This document shows positions 8,180 to 16,280 of a DNA stretch of 64,000 bases, piece by piece (position 1 is the stretch's first letter; each line of letters begins with the position of its first letter). Below the pieces are notes generated by a model. That model did not search any database. It was not told where the DNA came from and saw only the letters and a list, made by a program, of their open reading frames with translations. This DNA is from Elizabethkingia meningoseptica_A. Lineage in GTDB: Bacteria; Bacteroidota; Bacteroidia; Flavobacteriales; Weeksellaceae. The stretch is taken from assembly GCF_045762675.1 (NCBI RefSeq), contig NZ_JBJDLK010000004.1, positions 310,001 through 374,000 of the forward strand, in the 5' to 3' direction. A program made the position numbers and the translations under genes.

Positions 8180-10744
8180 ATGAAAACAGGTTTACTCACG
8201 TCATTTTTTATTGTATTCAGCAGTTGTTATCATGCACAAATAACGTCAGGCCGGAAAGTAGAGCCCGGCGTATCTTACGAGCTGGCTGAGCTTAGGAAAA
8301 ATACATTAGGTGATATTAAATACGAGTTAAATTTGGATATTCCCGAGAACAAAACCGAGAGGATTTCGGGGACAGAAAATATTACTTTCAGTTATAAAAA
8401 GCATAGTGAATTACCTTTACAAATTGATTTTAAAGAAAATGCTGAATCTTTATTATCTGTAGCAGTAAATGGACAAAATATAAAACCTGTTCTGGATCAG
8501 GAACATATTTTAGTTGATCAGAAATACTTGAAATCAGGACTTAATCAGATTGCTTTTAAATTCCTGGCAGGTAATTCAGCACTGAACAGAAGAGATGGCT
8601 ATTTATACACGCTGTTCGTACCGGATCGGGCAAGAACAATGTTTCCGTGTTTCGACCAGCCTAATTTGAAAGCTACTTATTCTTTAACGTTAACGATCCC
8701 TGAAAAGTGGAATGCAATGGCTAACGGAAAGCTAAAAGAAACAACCGTAAAACAAGGAAGGAAAACACTGAGCTTTGCACAGTCGGATCTGCTGCCTACT
8801 TATCTGTTTTCTTTTGCCGCAGGAGATTTTAAAAAATTCAAAGAGAAAATAGGAGAACAGGATGCCGGAATGTTATATCGTGAAACCGATTCCGTAAAGA
8901 TTAAAAATAGTATGGATTCTATTTATGGTATTTACAGAAATTCACTTGCTTATTATGAAAAATGGACAGGTATTCAACATCCTTTCCAGAAGCATGGCCT
9001 GGTTGTTGTTCCCGATTTTCAGTTTGGCGGAATGGAACATCCCGGAGCAATCCTGTTTCAGAATTCTACATTATTTTTAGATAAAAATGCCACTCAAAGT
9101 CAGCTGAATAACCGTTCCAATCTGCTTGCTCATGAAGTTGCCCATCTCTGGTTCGGGGATATGGTAACCATGGACTGGTTTAATGATGTATGGATGAAGG
9201 AAGTTTTTGCCAATTTTATGGCAGATAAAAGTACAGGCGCTTCTTCCGATAAAAGTATGTACAACCTGAAATTTTTAACGACACATTTTCCGGCTGCATA
9301 CTCTGTGGATCGGACATTGGGAGCTAATCCAATCCGACAGGTTCTGGATAATTTACAGAATGCAGGAATGATGTACGGCCCTATTATTTACAGTAAAGCG
9401 CCTATTATGATGCGGCAGTTGGAACTTTTAATCGGAGAGGATAACTTCCGGAAAGGTGTTGGAGAATACCTTAAAAAATATGCATATAGTAATGCTACAT
9501 GGCCTGATCTTATTAACATTCTGGACAAGCATACACCAGAAGATTTGCAAAGCTGGAACAAAGTATGGGTGAATGATCCCGGAAGACCGGTTGTAGATTA
9601 TCAGGTGATATATAAAGGCAATAAAATTCATAAGTTTACAATTTTCCAGCATCCGGAGCATGGCGGAGTACAAAAATCATGGCCGCAGGAATTTCGGATC
9701 AGTTTATTTTATCCGGATAAAGTTGAGGATGTTAACATAAAGCTTTCCGGAAATCAGCAGCATATTCCTGAGTTAAAGGGGAAAGCAAAGCCTTTGTTTA
9801 TACTTCAGAATTCATCGGGTATTGGTTATGGTATATTCAGAACAGAGAAGGATGTTATGACTCATTTTTCCGGGATAAAAGATCCTGTAAGCCGTGCAAG
9901 TGCTTATATTTCTTTATATGAAAATATGCTGAGCGGTTTTGGTATTGGACCACAGGACTTACTTCACTTTTATGCAGGACAATTGCAAAAAGAAAATACA
10001 GAGCTTAATCTTAGGCTGATTACCGGATATATGTCTTCGATTTACTGGAATTTTTTGCCCGAAAATATACGATTACAAGAATCAGAAAAGACAGAAAATG
10101 TAATCTGGAAGGCACTACAAATACAAACGGCAAAAAATAATAAGAAAATTTTATTTGACTGTTATCAGGGAATTTTCCAATCTAAAAATGCTTATGATCA
10201 TTTGTATAAAATCTGGAAGCTTCAGACACCGCCTCAGGATGTATCTCTGAATGATGAAGATTATACAGGTTTAGCGCTCTCATTGTCATTGCGTAATGCT
10301 CATAATAATGATTTGTTACAGGAACAACTGACCAGAATTAAAAATCCTGACAGGATTAACCGTTTTAAAATCATTATGAAGGCAGTCTCTTCAGATGAAA
10401 ATGTAAGAAATAGTTTTTTTGAAAGTCTTTCACAAAAACAGAACAGAGCTAATGAATCAGCTGTTGGTGCTGCCGTAGCTTATCTGCATCACCCGTTAAG
10501 GCAAAAAACATCCATTAATTATCTTCCGAAAACATTGAGTTTATTACAGGAAATACAGAAAACAGGCGATATATTTTTTCCGGACAGCTGGTTGCGTTCA
10601 TCTTTTGGAAGTTACCAGAATGCAAAAGCGCTGGAAATCGTAAATCAGTTTATTTCACAAAATCCTGATTATAATGCTATTCTTAAAAACAAAATATTGC
10701 AGGCAACGGATAATGTCAGAAGGGCTCAATTGTTAGTAAAATAA
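8180..10744 (+). CDS. M1 family metallo-aminopeptidase, secreted
   Basis: This 854-residue zinc aminopeptidase probably removes N-terminal residues from peptides in the periplasm. A signal peptide ends near Tyr-His-Ala-Gln (about residue 20). The N-terminal beta domain is followed by the thermolysin-like domain. The exopeptidase motif GGMEH is at 283-287, with His where most M1 enzymes have Asn. The zinc motif HEVAH is at 318-322 and the third ligand Glu341 lies exactly 19 residues later. The C-terminal 350 residues form a helical, ERAP-like region. It is divergent from the S9 peptidase gene across a 160-bp spacer. Family is certain; substrate preference is not. Confidence 0.95.
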   Translation: MKTGLLTSFFIVFSSCYHAQITSGRKVEPGVSYELAELRKNTLGDIKYELNLDIPENKTERISGTENITFSYKKHSELPLQIDFKENAESLLSVAVNGQNIKPVLDQEHILVDQKYLKSGLNQIAFKFLAGNSALNRRDGYLYTLFVPDRARTMFPCFDQPNLKATYSLTLTIPEKWNAMANGKLKETTVKQGRKTLSFAQSDLLPTYLFSFAAGDFKKFKEKIGEQDAGMLYRETDSVKIKNSMDSIYGIYRNSLAYYEKWTGIQHPFQKHGLVVVPDFQFGGMEHPGAILFQNSTLFLDKNATQSQLNNRSNLLAHEVAHLWFGDMVTMDWFNDVWMKEVFANFMADKSTGASSDKSMYNLKFLTTHFPAAYSVDRTLGANPIRQVLDNLQNAGMMYGPIIYSKAPIMMRQLELLIGEDNFRKGVGEYLKKYAYSNATWPDLINILDKHTPEDLQSWNKVWVNDPGRPVVDYQVIYKGNKIHKFTIFQHPEHGGVQKSWPQEFRISLFYPDKVEDVNIKLSGNQQHIPELKGKAKPLFILQNSSGIGYGIFRTEKDVMTHFSGIKDPVSRASAYISLYENMLSGFGIGPQDLLHFYAGQLQKENTELNLRLITGYMSSIYWNFLPENIRLQESEKTENVIWKALQIQTAKNNKKILFDCYQGIFQSKNAYDHLYKIWKLQTPPQDVSLNDEDYTGLALSLSLRNAHNNDLLQEQLTRIKNPDRINRFKIIMKAVSSDENVRNSFFESLSQKQNRANESAVGAAVAYLHHPLRQKTSINYLPKTLSLLQEIQKTGDIFFPDSWLRSSFGSYQNAKALEIVNQFISQNPDYNAILKNKILQATDNVRRAQLLVK

Positions 10745-10753
10745 AAACGGAGC

Positions 10754-10784
10754 TTGCGCTTTGCAGGAGATTAGATTAACTTTG
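10754..10784 (+). promoter_or_regulatory. Full-consensus promoter of the MenE-like gene
   Basis: TTG at 10754-10756 and TAACTTTG at 10777-10784 are separated by 20 bp, a consensus Bacteroidota promoter. The ATG begins 4 nt after the box, so the mRNA is predicted to be leaderless or nearly so. Confidence 0.65.
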
Positions 10785-10788
10785 GTAT

Positions 10789-11829
10789 ATGAAGATTAAT
10801 TTTTCAAAAGATACAGACAGAGACACACTAAGGCCAGAAAATAACTTTGAGGAGAAGGTTAAAACCTTTCTCGCAGAATGGTCTTCAGATTCTGAAACCG
10901 TAGAAGTGCAGACCTCCGGATCTACAGGGGTTCCTAAAAAATTCCCGATTGAAAAATCCAGGATGCTCAATTCAGCTGAGATGACTTGCAGTTTTCTTAA
11001 CCTGAACGAAGGAGATACGGCCTTACTATGCTTACCTATAGAATATATCTCCGGGAAAATGATGGTTGTAAGATCTGTCCTCAGAAAACTGAAACTGACT
11101 GTTACTGAACCCAAACTGGAACCGCTTCAGAATATGGAGGGAAATTTCAGTTTCTGTGCGATGACACCATTGCAGGTGGAGAATTCTCTGGATAAAATAC
11201 ATTTGATTCATAATCTGATTATTGGTGGTGCTGCTGTTTCAGAAAGTTTAAAAAAGAAAATTACCGAAACTTTAGATGCTAAAAATGCATCGTCTAAAAT
11301 TTATGAGACCTATGGAATGTCCGAAACACTTTCTCATATAGGCTTAAAACAAATTTATCCAAATGCTGAAGATTACTTTACACTTTTTGATGGTGTGGAT
11401 ATCTCTCTGGATGAGCGCGGATGTTTGACGATTTCTGCCCCAAAGATAAATGCTGAGATCCTTCAGACGAATGACATCGTTGAGCTTTTAAATAAAAAGC
11501 AGTTCAGATTTTTAGGCAGGGCAGATAATGTTATTAATTCCGGCGGTGCTAAGATATTTCCGGAACAACTAGAGGCTCTTGTTAAAAAAAATATTCCTAA
11601 TGAAGCTGTTTTTCTGGGAATTCCAGATGAGGTACTAGGACAAAAACTGGTTTTAATCATTGAAGGATCCGAAAATGAAGAAGTAAAATCTTTGCTCTCT
11701 GATGTTAAATTTGAAAAACCCTTTCATAAACCCAAAGAAATTATATTTGTAGCTGAAATTCCAAGAACGCCTAACGGTAAGGTAAACCGTACCGAGCTTT
11801 TATTAACCACAAAAGCTACAAAAGAATAA
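10789..11829 (+). CDS. menE: AMP-binding (ANL) ligase, probable O-succinylbenzoate-CoA ligase
   Basis: The 346-residue adenylate-forming enzyme is short for the ANL superfamily, as MenE-like proteins of Flavobacteriia commonly are, because the N-terminal subdomain is reduced. MenE activates o-succinylbenzoate with ATP and CoA in menaquinone synthesis. The P-loop TSGSTGVPK is at 42-50, the adenine-binding Tyr-Glu-Thr-Tyr-Gly-Met-Ser-Glu motif near 165, and the A10 lysine motif Asn-Gly-Lys at about 331. The last residues (Leu-Thr-Thr-Lys-Ala-Thr-Lys-Glu) are encoded by a dispersed intergenic repeat that recurs at 12148. No other men gene is in the window, so the MenE assignment rests on size and type. 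Confidence 0.78.
   Translation: MKINFSKDTDRDTLRPENNFEEKVKTFLAEWSSDSETVEVQTSGSTGVPKKFPIEKSRMLNSAEMTCSFLNLNEGDTALLCLPIEYISGKMMVVRSVLRKLKLTVTEPKLEPLQNMEGNFSFCAMTPLQVENSLDKIHLIHNLIIGGAAVSESLKKKITETLDAKNASSKIYETYGMSETLSHIGLKQIYPNAEDYFTLFDGVDISLDERGCLTISAPKINAEILQTNDIVELLNKKQFRFLGRADNVINSGGAKIFPEQLEALVKKNIPNEAVFLGIPDEVLGQKLVLIIEGSENEEVKSLLSDVKFEKPFHKPKEIIFVAEIPRTPNGKVNRTELLLTTKATKE
11802..11824 (+). repeat. Dispersed repeat copy 1, inside the 3' end of the MenE-like gene
   Basis: Starting ATTAACCACAAAAGC, these 23 bases match 12148-12170 at 21 positions. The copy supplies the last codons of the ligase. Confidence 0.7.
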
Positions 11830-12147
11830 AGTCAAATTTTGTATTTTAATAGGTGGGTTATTTAGAGTAGAATCCTTAAATAATTTTGTATTTTGAAGTA
11901 CATTATTAAAGTTCTCGATATCCTCCATTGCATTGCGCTACTCGAACAGACGCGCAGTTATTCTTTTGTGTTGAAGCCTTCACCACTTCGATTTTGAAAT
12001 TCTGAAAAGAATTTTATATCAAGAAGTTGTTGAACGGCATAATGGTCATGCTATAAGCATCTAAACTGCAAAAGTTTTTCACCATTAAGAAGTTAAGAGA
12101 ATTAAGGATATGTATATACATGATTAATCAACTTAATGGTTGAATAT

Positions 12148-12170
12148 ATTAACCACAAAAGCCACAAGAG
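12148..12170 (+). repeat. Dispersed repeat copy 2
   Basis: The same 23-base element as at 11802-11824, with two differences, here in non-coding DNA about 340 bp away. Confidence 0.7.
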
Positions 12171-12413
12171 TTTTGTTAACCAATACAGCCTTGCCAAGGC
12201 TCTTCAAAAGTTTTTCCAACACGTAAGTTTTACATGACCATGTTGTAGTAAAGCTGCTTAAGTGCACCTAAGATTACAAAACCTTTGGTTTTCTTTGTGT
12301 TGAACTAATGTGATATTTCCCCGGAAATCTATGTCATTCTTTGATGGTAAGAAAAAAAAGTTTATGTGGTTTTATAAAAATCTTAAAACTTTTGAGGTAA
12401 TCTAAATTCATAT

Positions 12414-12421
12414 TATCTTTA
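12414..12421 (+). promoter_or_regulatory. -7 box of arfB, probably leaderless
   Basis: TATCTTTA lies 4 nt before the ATG at 12426, the same spacing as for the M1 peptidase and MenE-like genes. Confidence 0.45.
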
Positions 12422-12425
12422 TAAA

Positions 12426-12818
12426 ATGAAAGATTTCTCTTCTGAATTAACCTATAAAACTGCACGGAGTAGCGGTGCAGGAGGACAAAATGTGAATAAA
12501 GTCGAGACAATGGTTACGGTCCGATGGGCAGTATGGGAATCTCAGTTTTTTTCGGAGGATGACAAAAAGCTTATTTTCTCAAAACTAAAAAATAAAATAA
12601 GTGCTGAAGGTTTTTTACAATTAAGTGTTCAGGAATCCAGGTCTCAACCCGATAACAAAGAAAAAGCGATTCAGAAAATATTAGAGCTGGTAGACAAAGC
12701 GCTTTTCGTTCCCAAGAAAAGATTCAATACAAAGCCAACAAAATCTTCTAAAGAAAAAAGGTTGACTCAGAAAAAGCAACATTCCGAAAAAAAAGAAAAC
12801 CGAAAATTTAGAATGTAA
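12426..12818 (+). CDS. arfB: Alternative ribosome-rescue peptidyl-tRNA hydrolase ArfB (YaeJ family)
   Basis: This 130-residue protein has one class I release-factor domain. The catalytic GGQ motif is at 19-21 in the context Ser-Gly-Ala-Gly-Gly-Gln-Asn-Val-Asn-Lys-Val-Glu. It is followed by a basic, lysine-rich tail (about 95-130) that in ArfB inserts into the empty mRNA channel of stalled ribosomes. It lacks the codon-recognition domains of RF1/RF2, so it should release peptides from non-stop complexes independently of a stop codon. Length matches the family. It sits alone after the repeat-rich spacer. Confidence 0.93.
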   Translation: MKDFSSELTYKTARSSGAGGQNVNKVETMVTVRWAVWESQFFSEDDKKLIFSKLKNKISAEGFLQLSVQESRSQPDNKEKAIQKILELVDKALFVPKKRFNTKPTKSSKEKRLTQKKQHSEKKENRKFRM

Positions 12819-12865
12819 ATTAAATAGGGTCGTTGGATGAAGCTAAATTTCTAATTACGAATCCC

Positions 12866-12873
12866 TATCTTTG
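12866..12873 (+). promoter_or_regulatory. -7 box of the DHS-like gene
   Basis: TATCTTTG fits TAnnTTTG and lies 23 bp before the ATG at 12897. No clear TTG lies 19-21 bp upstream. Confidence 0.55.
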
Positions 12874-12896
12874 CAGAAATAAAATAATAATAAAAA

Positions 12897-13874
12897 ATGA
12901 GCAATAGACCCATTTCTGATTTTATAGAAAAATATTACTTACACTTTAATGCAGCTGCTTTGGTGGATGCATCTAAAGGTTATGTTGCCCACCTTAAAGA
13001 TGGCGGGAAAATGATGATTACTTTAGCAGGAGCAATGTCGACTGCTGAATTAGGTAAAATTTTAGCAGAAATGATCCGTCAGGATAAAGTAGCTATTATT
13101 TCTTGTACCGGGGCTAACCTGGAAGAAGACTTAATGAATCTTGTAGCACACTCTCACTATGAAAGAGTTCCTCACTACCGTGACCTTACGCCGCAGGAGG
13201 AATGGGATCTTTTGGAAAGAGGTCTTAACCGTGTAACAGATACATGTATTCCTGAAGAAGAGGCTTTCAGAAGATTGCAAAAACATATTCACGAAATCTG
13301 GAAAGATGCTGAGGATAAAGGTGAAAGATATTTTCCACATGAATATATGTACAAAATGCTTCTTTCAGGTGTATTAGAGCAATATTATGAAATTCCTAAA
13401 GAAAATTCATGGATGCTTGCTGCTGCTGAAAAAAACTTGCCAATTGTAGTACCGGGATGGGAAGATTCTACAATGGGTAATATCTTTGCTTCTTACTGCA
13501 TTAAAGGTGAATTGAAACCATCTACAATGAAATCAGGTATTGAATATATGACTTACCTGGCTGACTGGTACAAAGCTAACAGCAGCGGAAAAGGAGTTGG
13601 ATTCTTCCAGATTGGTGGGGGTATTGCAGGAGATTTCCCTATTTGTGTAGTTCCAATGATGTATCAGGATCTTGAAATGCACGATGTGCCTTTCTGGTCA
13701 TACTTCTGTCAGATTTCTGATTCTACAACATCTTATGGTTCTTATTCAGGAGCTGTTCCGAATGAGAAAATTACATGGGGGAAACTAGATATTCACACAC
13801 CTAAATTTATTGTGGAAAGTGATGCGACAATCTGTGCGCCGCTAATGTTCACTTACATTCTTGAAAATTCTTAA
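12897..13874 (+). CDS. Deoxyhypusine synthase-family protein, function in bacteria unassigned
   Basis: The 325-residue protein has the NAD-dependent deoxyhypusine synthase fold. In eukaryotes and archaea the enzyme moves an aminobutyl group from spermidine to a lysine of eIF5A, which bacteria lack. Some bacterial relatives make homospermidine or related polyamines instead. The Trp-Gly-Lys motif with the lysine that forms the enzyme-imine intermediate is present (Trp294, Lys296), as is the Glu four residues before the Trp (Glu290). The Lys-His-His stretch of the human enzyme corresponds to Gly-Asp-Phe here (245-247) and the human active-site Asp to Tyr283. The chemistry may be kept while the substrate has changed. 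Neighbours (arfB, acyltransferase) give no hint. Confidence 0.88.
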   Translation: MSNRPISDFIEKYYLHFNAAALVDASKGYVAHLKDGGKMMITLAGAMSTAELGKILAEMIRQDKVAIISCTGANLEEDLMNLVAHSHYERVPHYRDLTPQEEWDLLERGLNRVTDTCIPEEEAFRRLQKHIHEIWKDAEDKGERYFPHEYMYKMLLSGVLEQYYEIPKENSWMLAAAEKNLPIVVPGWEDSTMGNIFASYCIKGELKPSTMKSGIEYMTYLADWYKANSSGKGVGFFQIGGGIAGDFPICVVPMMYQDLEMHDVPFWSYFCQISDSTTSYGSYSGAVPNEKITWGKLDIHTPKFIVESDATICAPLMFTYILENS

Positions 13875-13900
13875 TAGAAACAGAATATAAATTTCTTTAT

Positions 13901-13929
13901 AAAAGGCTTATCATATAAGCCTTTTATTT
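13901..13929 (+). terminator. Terminator of the DHS-like gene
   Basis: The stem AAAAGGCTTA/TAAGCCTTTT with a 5-nt loop is followed by ATTTTT, 6 bp before the next ATG. Confidence 0.8.
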
Positions 13930-13934
13930 TTACA

Positions 13935-15023
13935 ATGCAGTCTCAGAATTCCGTAAAATATGACGCCCTTACAGGCATGCGTGCTATTGCTGCCATTATG
14001 GTATTTGTGTACCATAATCGTAAATACTGGCGCCATGACTTACCCTGGCCGGTTATGCGCTTTATTAGTGAATGGCATATCGGGGTAACTGTATTTTTTG
14101 TACTTAGTGGTTTTTTACTGGCATATCGTTATCAGGATATGCCGCTGGAGAGCGGAAAGAGTTATTTAAAATATATGCTGTTAAGGATCGCCCGTATATT
14201 TCCTTTATACTGGATTCTGTTGAGTTTCTATTTTTTAGATCCTCCATATTCCAGGAATGTAGATACCTACTTTCTTCAGTATACACTTTTGTATTCTTTA
14301 TTTGATAAGTATGTACTTACGGGTATTGTACAGGCCTGGTCGCTGAACGTAGAATTCTTCTTCTATTTATTTTCTCCGCTTTTATTTCTGTTATTAAAGA
14401 AAAGCTGGAAATATTGTATAGCTTTCATGGTAGGACTTTTTATCCTCAGTTGTGCTATAGGCTACGGTTTACATTGGTATAATGGCAATGCTGAAGGATT
14501 TTTGTATCCATGGAACTTTATGATGAGCAATACTTTTTTCGGAAGAAGTACAGAGTTCTTTTTCGGGATGTTACTGGCTTACCTGATGAAGCAGGAAAGT
14601 AAACTGAAAATATTATCAGGACTGAAAAATTCAACGTTTTATGGTGGGACTATGCTCATTGTTCTTACCATTGCAATTGCCTTTTTTGCCCGGAATAATT
14701 TTGTTCATGGAGTAGAACGCTGGGAGGGAAGGTTAATTCATGAACTGTTTCTGCCGGTTGCAATTGCAGTATTTTTCTGGGGACTAATGTCTGAAAAAAC
14801 ATGGGTGTCCAAATTTTTATCCACAAAGTTTCTCGTACTTCTGGGAAACGCTTCTTTCGTATTCTATCTTATCCACATCAGTTATTTTAATCTGAAGCTA
14901 AGATCCTATATTTATTTACCCGACCGCAATTTTGTCCTGCTCTGGATCTGTGCTATTGTCATTTATCTGTGCATAGAAAAACCGCTTTATAAGTTGTGCA
15001 GAAATCTTATTGCTAAAATTTAA
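13935..15023 (+). CDS. Acyltransferase 3 family membrane protein (OafA/YrhL-like)
   Basis: The 362-residue integral membrane protein has about ten hydrophobic segments and the N-terminal features of acyltransferase family 3. These include the early Phe-Val-Tyr-His-Asn-Arg segment with the conserved His and the Phe-Phe-Val-Leu-Ser-Gly-Phe-Leu motif at the second helix. Such enzymes acetylate or otherwise acylate sugars of lipopolysaccharide, exopolysaccharide, peptidoglycan or antibiotics at the cytoplasmic membrane. The acceptor is unknown and no polysaccharide cluster is nearby. The gene starts only 6 bp after an upstream terminator, so it needs its own promoter or read-through. Confidence 0.9.
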   Translation: MQSQNSVKYDALTGMRAIAAIMVFVYHNRKYWRHDLPWPVMRFISEWHIGVTVFFVLSGFLLAYRYQDMPLESGKSYLKYMLLRIARIFPLYWILLSFYFLDPPYSRNVDTYFLQYTLLYSLFDKYVLTGIVQAWSLNVEFFFYLFSPLLFLLLKKSWKYCIAFMVGLFILSCAIGYGLHWYNGNAEGFLYPWNFMMSNTFFGRSTEFFFGMLLAYLMKQESKLKILSGLKNSTFYGGTMLIVLTIAIAFFARNNFVHGVERWEGRLIHELFLPVAIAVFFWGLMSEKTWVSKFLSTKFLVLLGNASFVFYLIHISYFNLKLRSYIYLPDRNFVLLWICAIVIYLCIEKPLYKLCRNLIAKI

Positions 15024-15069
15024 GACTCACTATAAATATAGCTCTGCTGGAATATGTGTTGAAATACAA

Positions 15070-15093
15070 TGTCAATCTGAGCCTGTCGAAGAG
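15070..15093 (+). repeat. Dispersed intergenic element of the CTGAGCCTGTCGAAG type
   Basis: The string TCTGAGCCTGTCGAAGAG lies in the 197-bp spacer after the acyltransferase gene. It resembles a short sequence common between genes in Chryseobacterium-type genomes, and a related string ending GTCGAAGAG occurs at 63488. Confidence 0.5.
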
Positions 15094-15204
15094 TATGAAT
15101 TATAAAATTTGAACTGACTCTTGGTTATCCACATTATACCTAATGTCTTTGGGCTCTTCTCTCTGAATAAAGAAATATACAATTGAGTGTTCATCAATAA
15201 CTAT

Positions 15205-15212
15205 TATCTTTA
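15205..15212 (+). promoter_or_regulatory. -7 box of the Dph6-like gene
   Basis: TATCTTTA ends 8 nt before the ATG at 15221, so the predicted leader is only a few nucleotides. Confidence 0.45.
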
Positions 15213-15220
15213 AGTTCTGT

Positions 15221-15919
15221 ATGAAGAAAAAAGTAATCATGAACTGGAGCGGAGGGAAGGACTCTGCTATGGCGCTTTATAATATACTCCATAATAAAAC
15301 CTATCAGGTAGAAGGACTGCTTACTTCTGTGAATGCTGCCAATCAGAGAATCTCTATGCATGGTGTAAACGGGAATCTTTTGGAACAGCAAGCTGAAAGT
15401 ATAGGACTTCCGCTTACGAGGATAAGCTTACCCGAATCTACGGATATGCAGGCTTATGAAAAGTTAATGGAGGACACGTTGTCAGGGTTTACGAAACAAA
15501 GCATCAGAACCTCCGTATTTGGAGATATCTTTCTGGAAGATCTGAAACAATACAGAGAACAACAATTGGATAAAATCGGATGGAAAGCTGTTTTTCCTTT
15601 GTGGAAAAAAGATACCGGAAAGCTTGTATATGAATTTCTGGAGCTTGGATTTCGGACCAGGATTTGCTGTATCAATAAGGAATACCTTAGTTCTGATTTT
15701 TTAGGCTGTGATCTGGATGAATATCTTATTAAAAACTTTCCTGAGAATGTTGATCCTTGTGGCGAAAATGGGGAATTCCATACGTTTGTATATGCAGGTC
15801 CGATATTTTCGAAAAATCTGAAAATTAAAAATGGGGAGTACATAGAAAAATCATACAATCATGATGGTAAAGCTTATGGCTATGAATTTTGTGACATATT
15901 GCCGGATGACCATCTGTAA
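15221..15919 (+). CDS. Dph6-related ATP-pyrophosphatase (diphthine-ammonia ligase family)
   Basis: This 232-residue PP-loop protein carries the ATP-pyrophosphatase signature SGGKDS at residues 10-15. Its N-terminal Rossmann-like half is followed by the family's characteristic Gly-Glu-Asn-Gly-Glu-Phe-His-Thr block near residue 185. In eukaryotes and archaea Dph6 amidates diphthine on elongation factor 2. Bacteria have no diphthamide, so the acceptor here is unknown and the eukaryotic name should be read as family membership only. A short spacer precedes the next gene. Length is normal for single-domain members. Confidence 0.88.
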   Translation: MKKKVIMNWSGGKDSAMALYNILHNKTYQVEGLLTSVNAANQRISMHGVNGNLLEQQAESIGLPLTRISLPESTDMQAYEKLMEDTLSGFTKQSIRTSVFGDIFLEDLKQYREQQLDKIGWKAVFPLWKKDTGKLVYEFLELGFRTRICCINKEYLSSDFLGCDLDEYLIKNFPENVDPCGENGEFHTFVYAGPIFSKNLKIKNGEYIEKSYNHDGKAYGYEFCDILPDDHL

Positions 15920-15968
15920 TACAGCTCAATCATAAATATTTTTTAACTTTAAATAAATATTCTTCTTC

Positions 15969-16280
15969 ATGGACCAGCAATTTAAAGATCAGGTTTTTGA
16001 AATCATCAGAATGATTCCTAAAGGGCGCGTAACATCCTATGGTGCTATTGCAAAAGCGGTAGGATACCCAAATCATTCCCGCCATGTCGGAAATGCATTG
16101 CGGCATTATGATGCCGATTTCCCCGCACACCGGGTGTGTAATTCTTCAGGGGTAATCACGGCTGAATCCTGTATTCCCGACTTTACCCAAAAACTGGCAA
16201 AAGAAGGTATAGCTGTAAAAGGAAATAAAATCCAGAATTTCAGAAAGATCTTCTGGGATCCGTTAAATGAAATTATGTAA
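15969..16280 (+). CDS. Alkyltransferase-like (ATL) DNA-binding protein, MGMT family without the acceptor cysteine
   Basis: This 103-residue protein is only the DNA-binding domain of O6-alkylguanine-DNA methyltransferase. The active-site motif Pro-Cys-His-Arg-Val of MGMT reads Pro-Ala-His-Arg-Val here, with Ala53 in place of the alkyl-accepting Cys. A helix-turn-helix (about 22-48) and the arginine finger equivalent (Arg45) are kept. ATL proteins flip out and bind alkylated guanines and hand them to nucleotide-excision repair without repairing them. A cysteine is present at 57, but not at the catalytic position. The stop overlaps the start of the Crp/Fnr gene (TAATG), so the two are translationally coupled. 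Confidence 0.9.
   Translation: MDQQFKDQVFEIIRMIPKGRVTSYGAIAKAVGYPNHSRHVGNALRHYDADFPAHRVCNSSGVITAESCIPDFTQKLAKEGIAVKGNKIQNFRKIFWDPLNEIM

Larger units (their letters stand above)
11830..12425. other. Gene-free spacer of about 600 bp made of repeat-like fragments
   Basis: No convincing coding frame is visible on either strand. The tract holds short fragments that look like degenerate dispersed intergenic repeats: a second copy of the ATTAACCACAAAAGC element at 12148, a pair of similar TTTGTGTTGAA strings near 11955 and 12295, and an ATTAAGAAGTTAAG/CTTAATGGTT mirror pair around 12085-12140. No structured RNA is recognised. It is probably a decayed non-coding region. Confidence 0.5.

Noticed and set aside
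10776..11114. 112-codon leftward frame opposite the MenE-like gene
   Set aside because: It is fully antisense to a well-supported ligase frame and has no recognisable domain or promoter.
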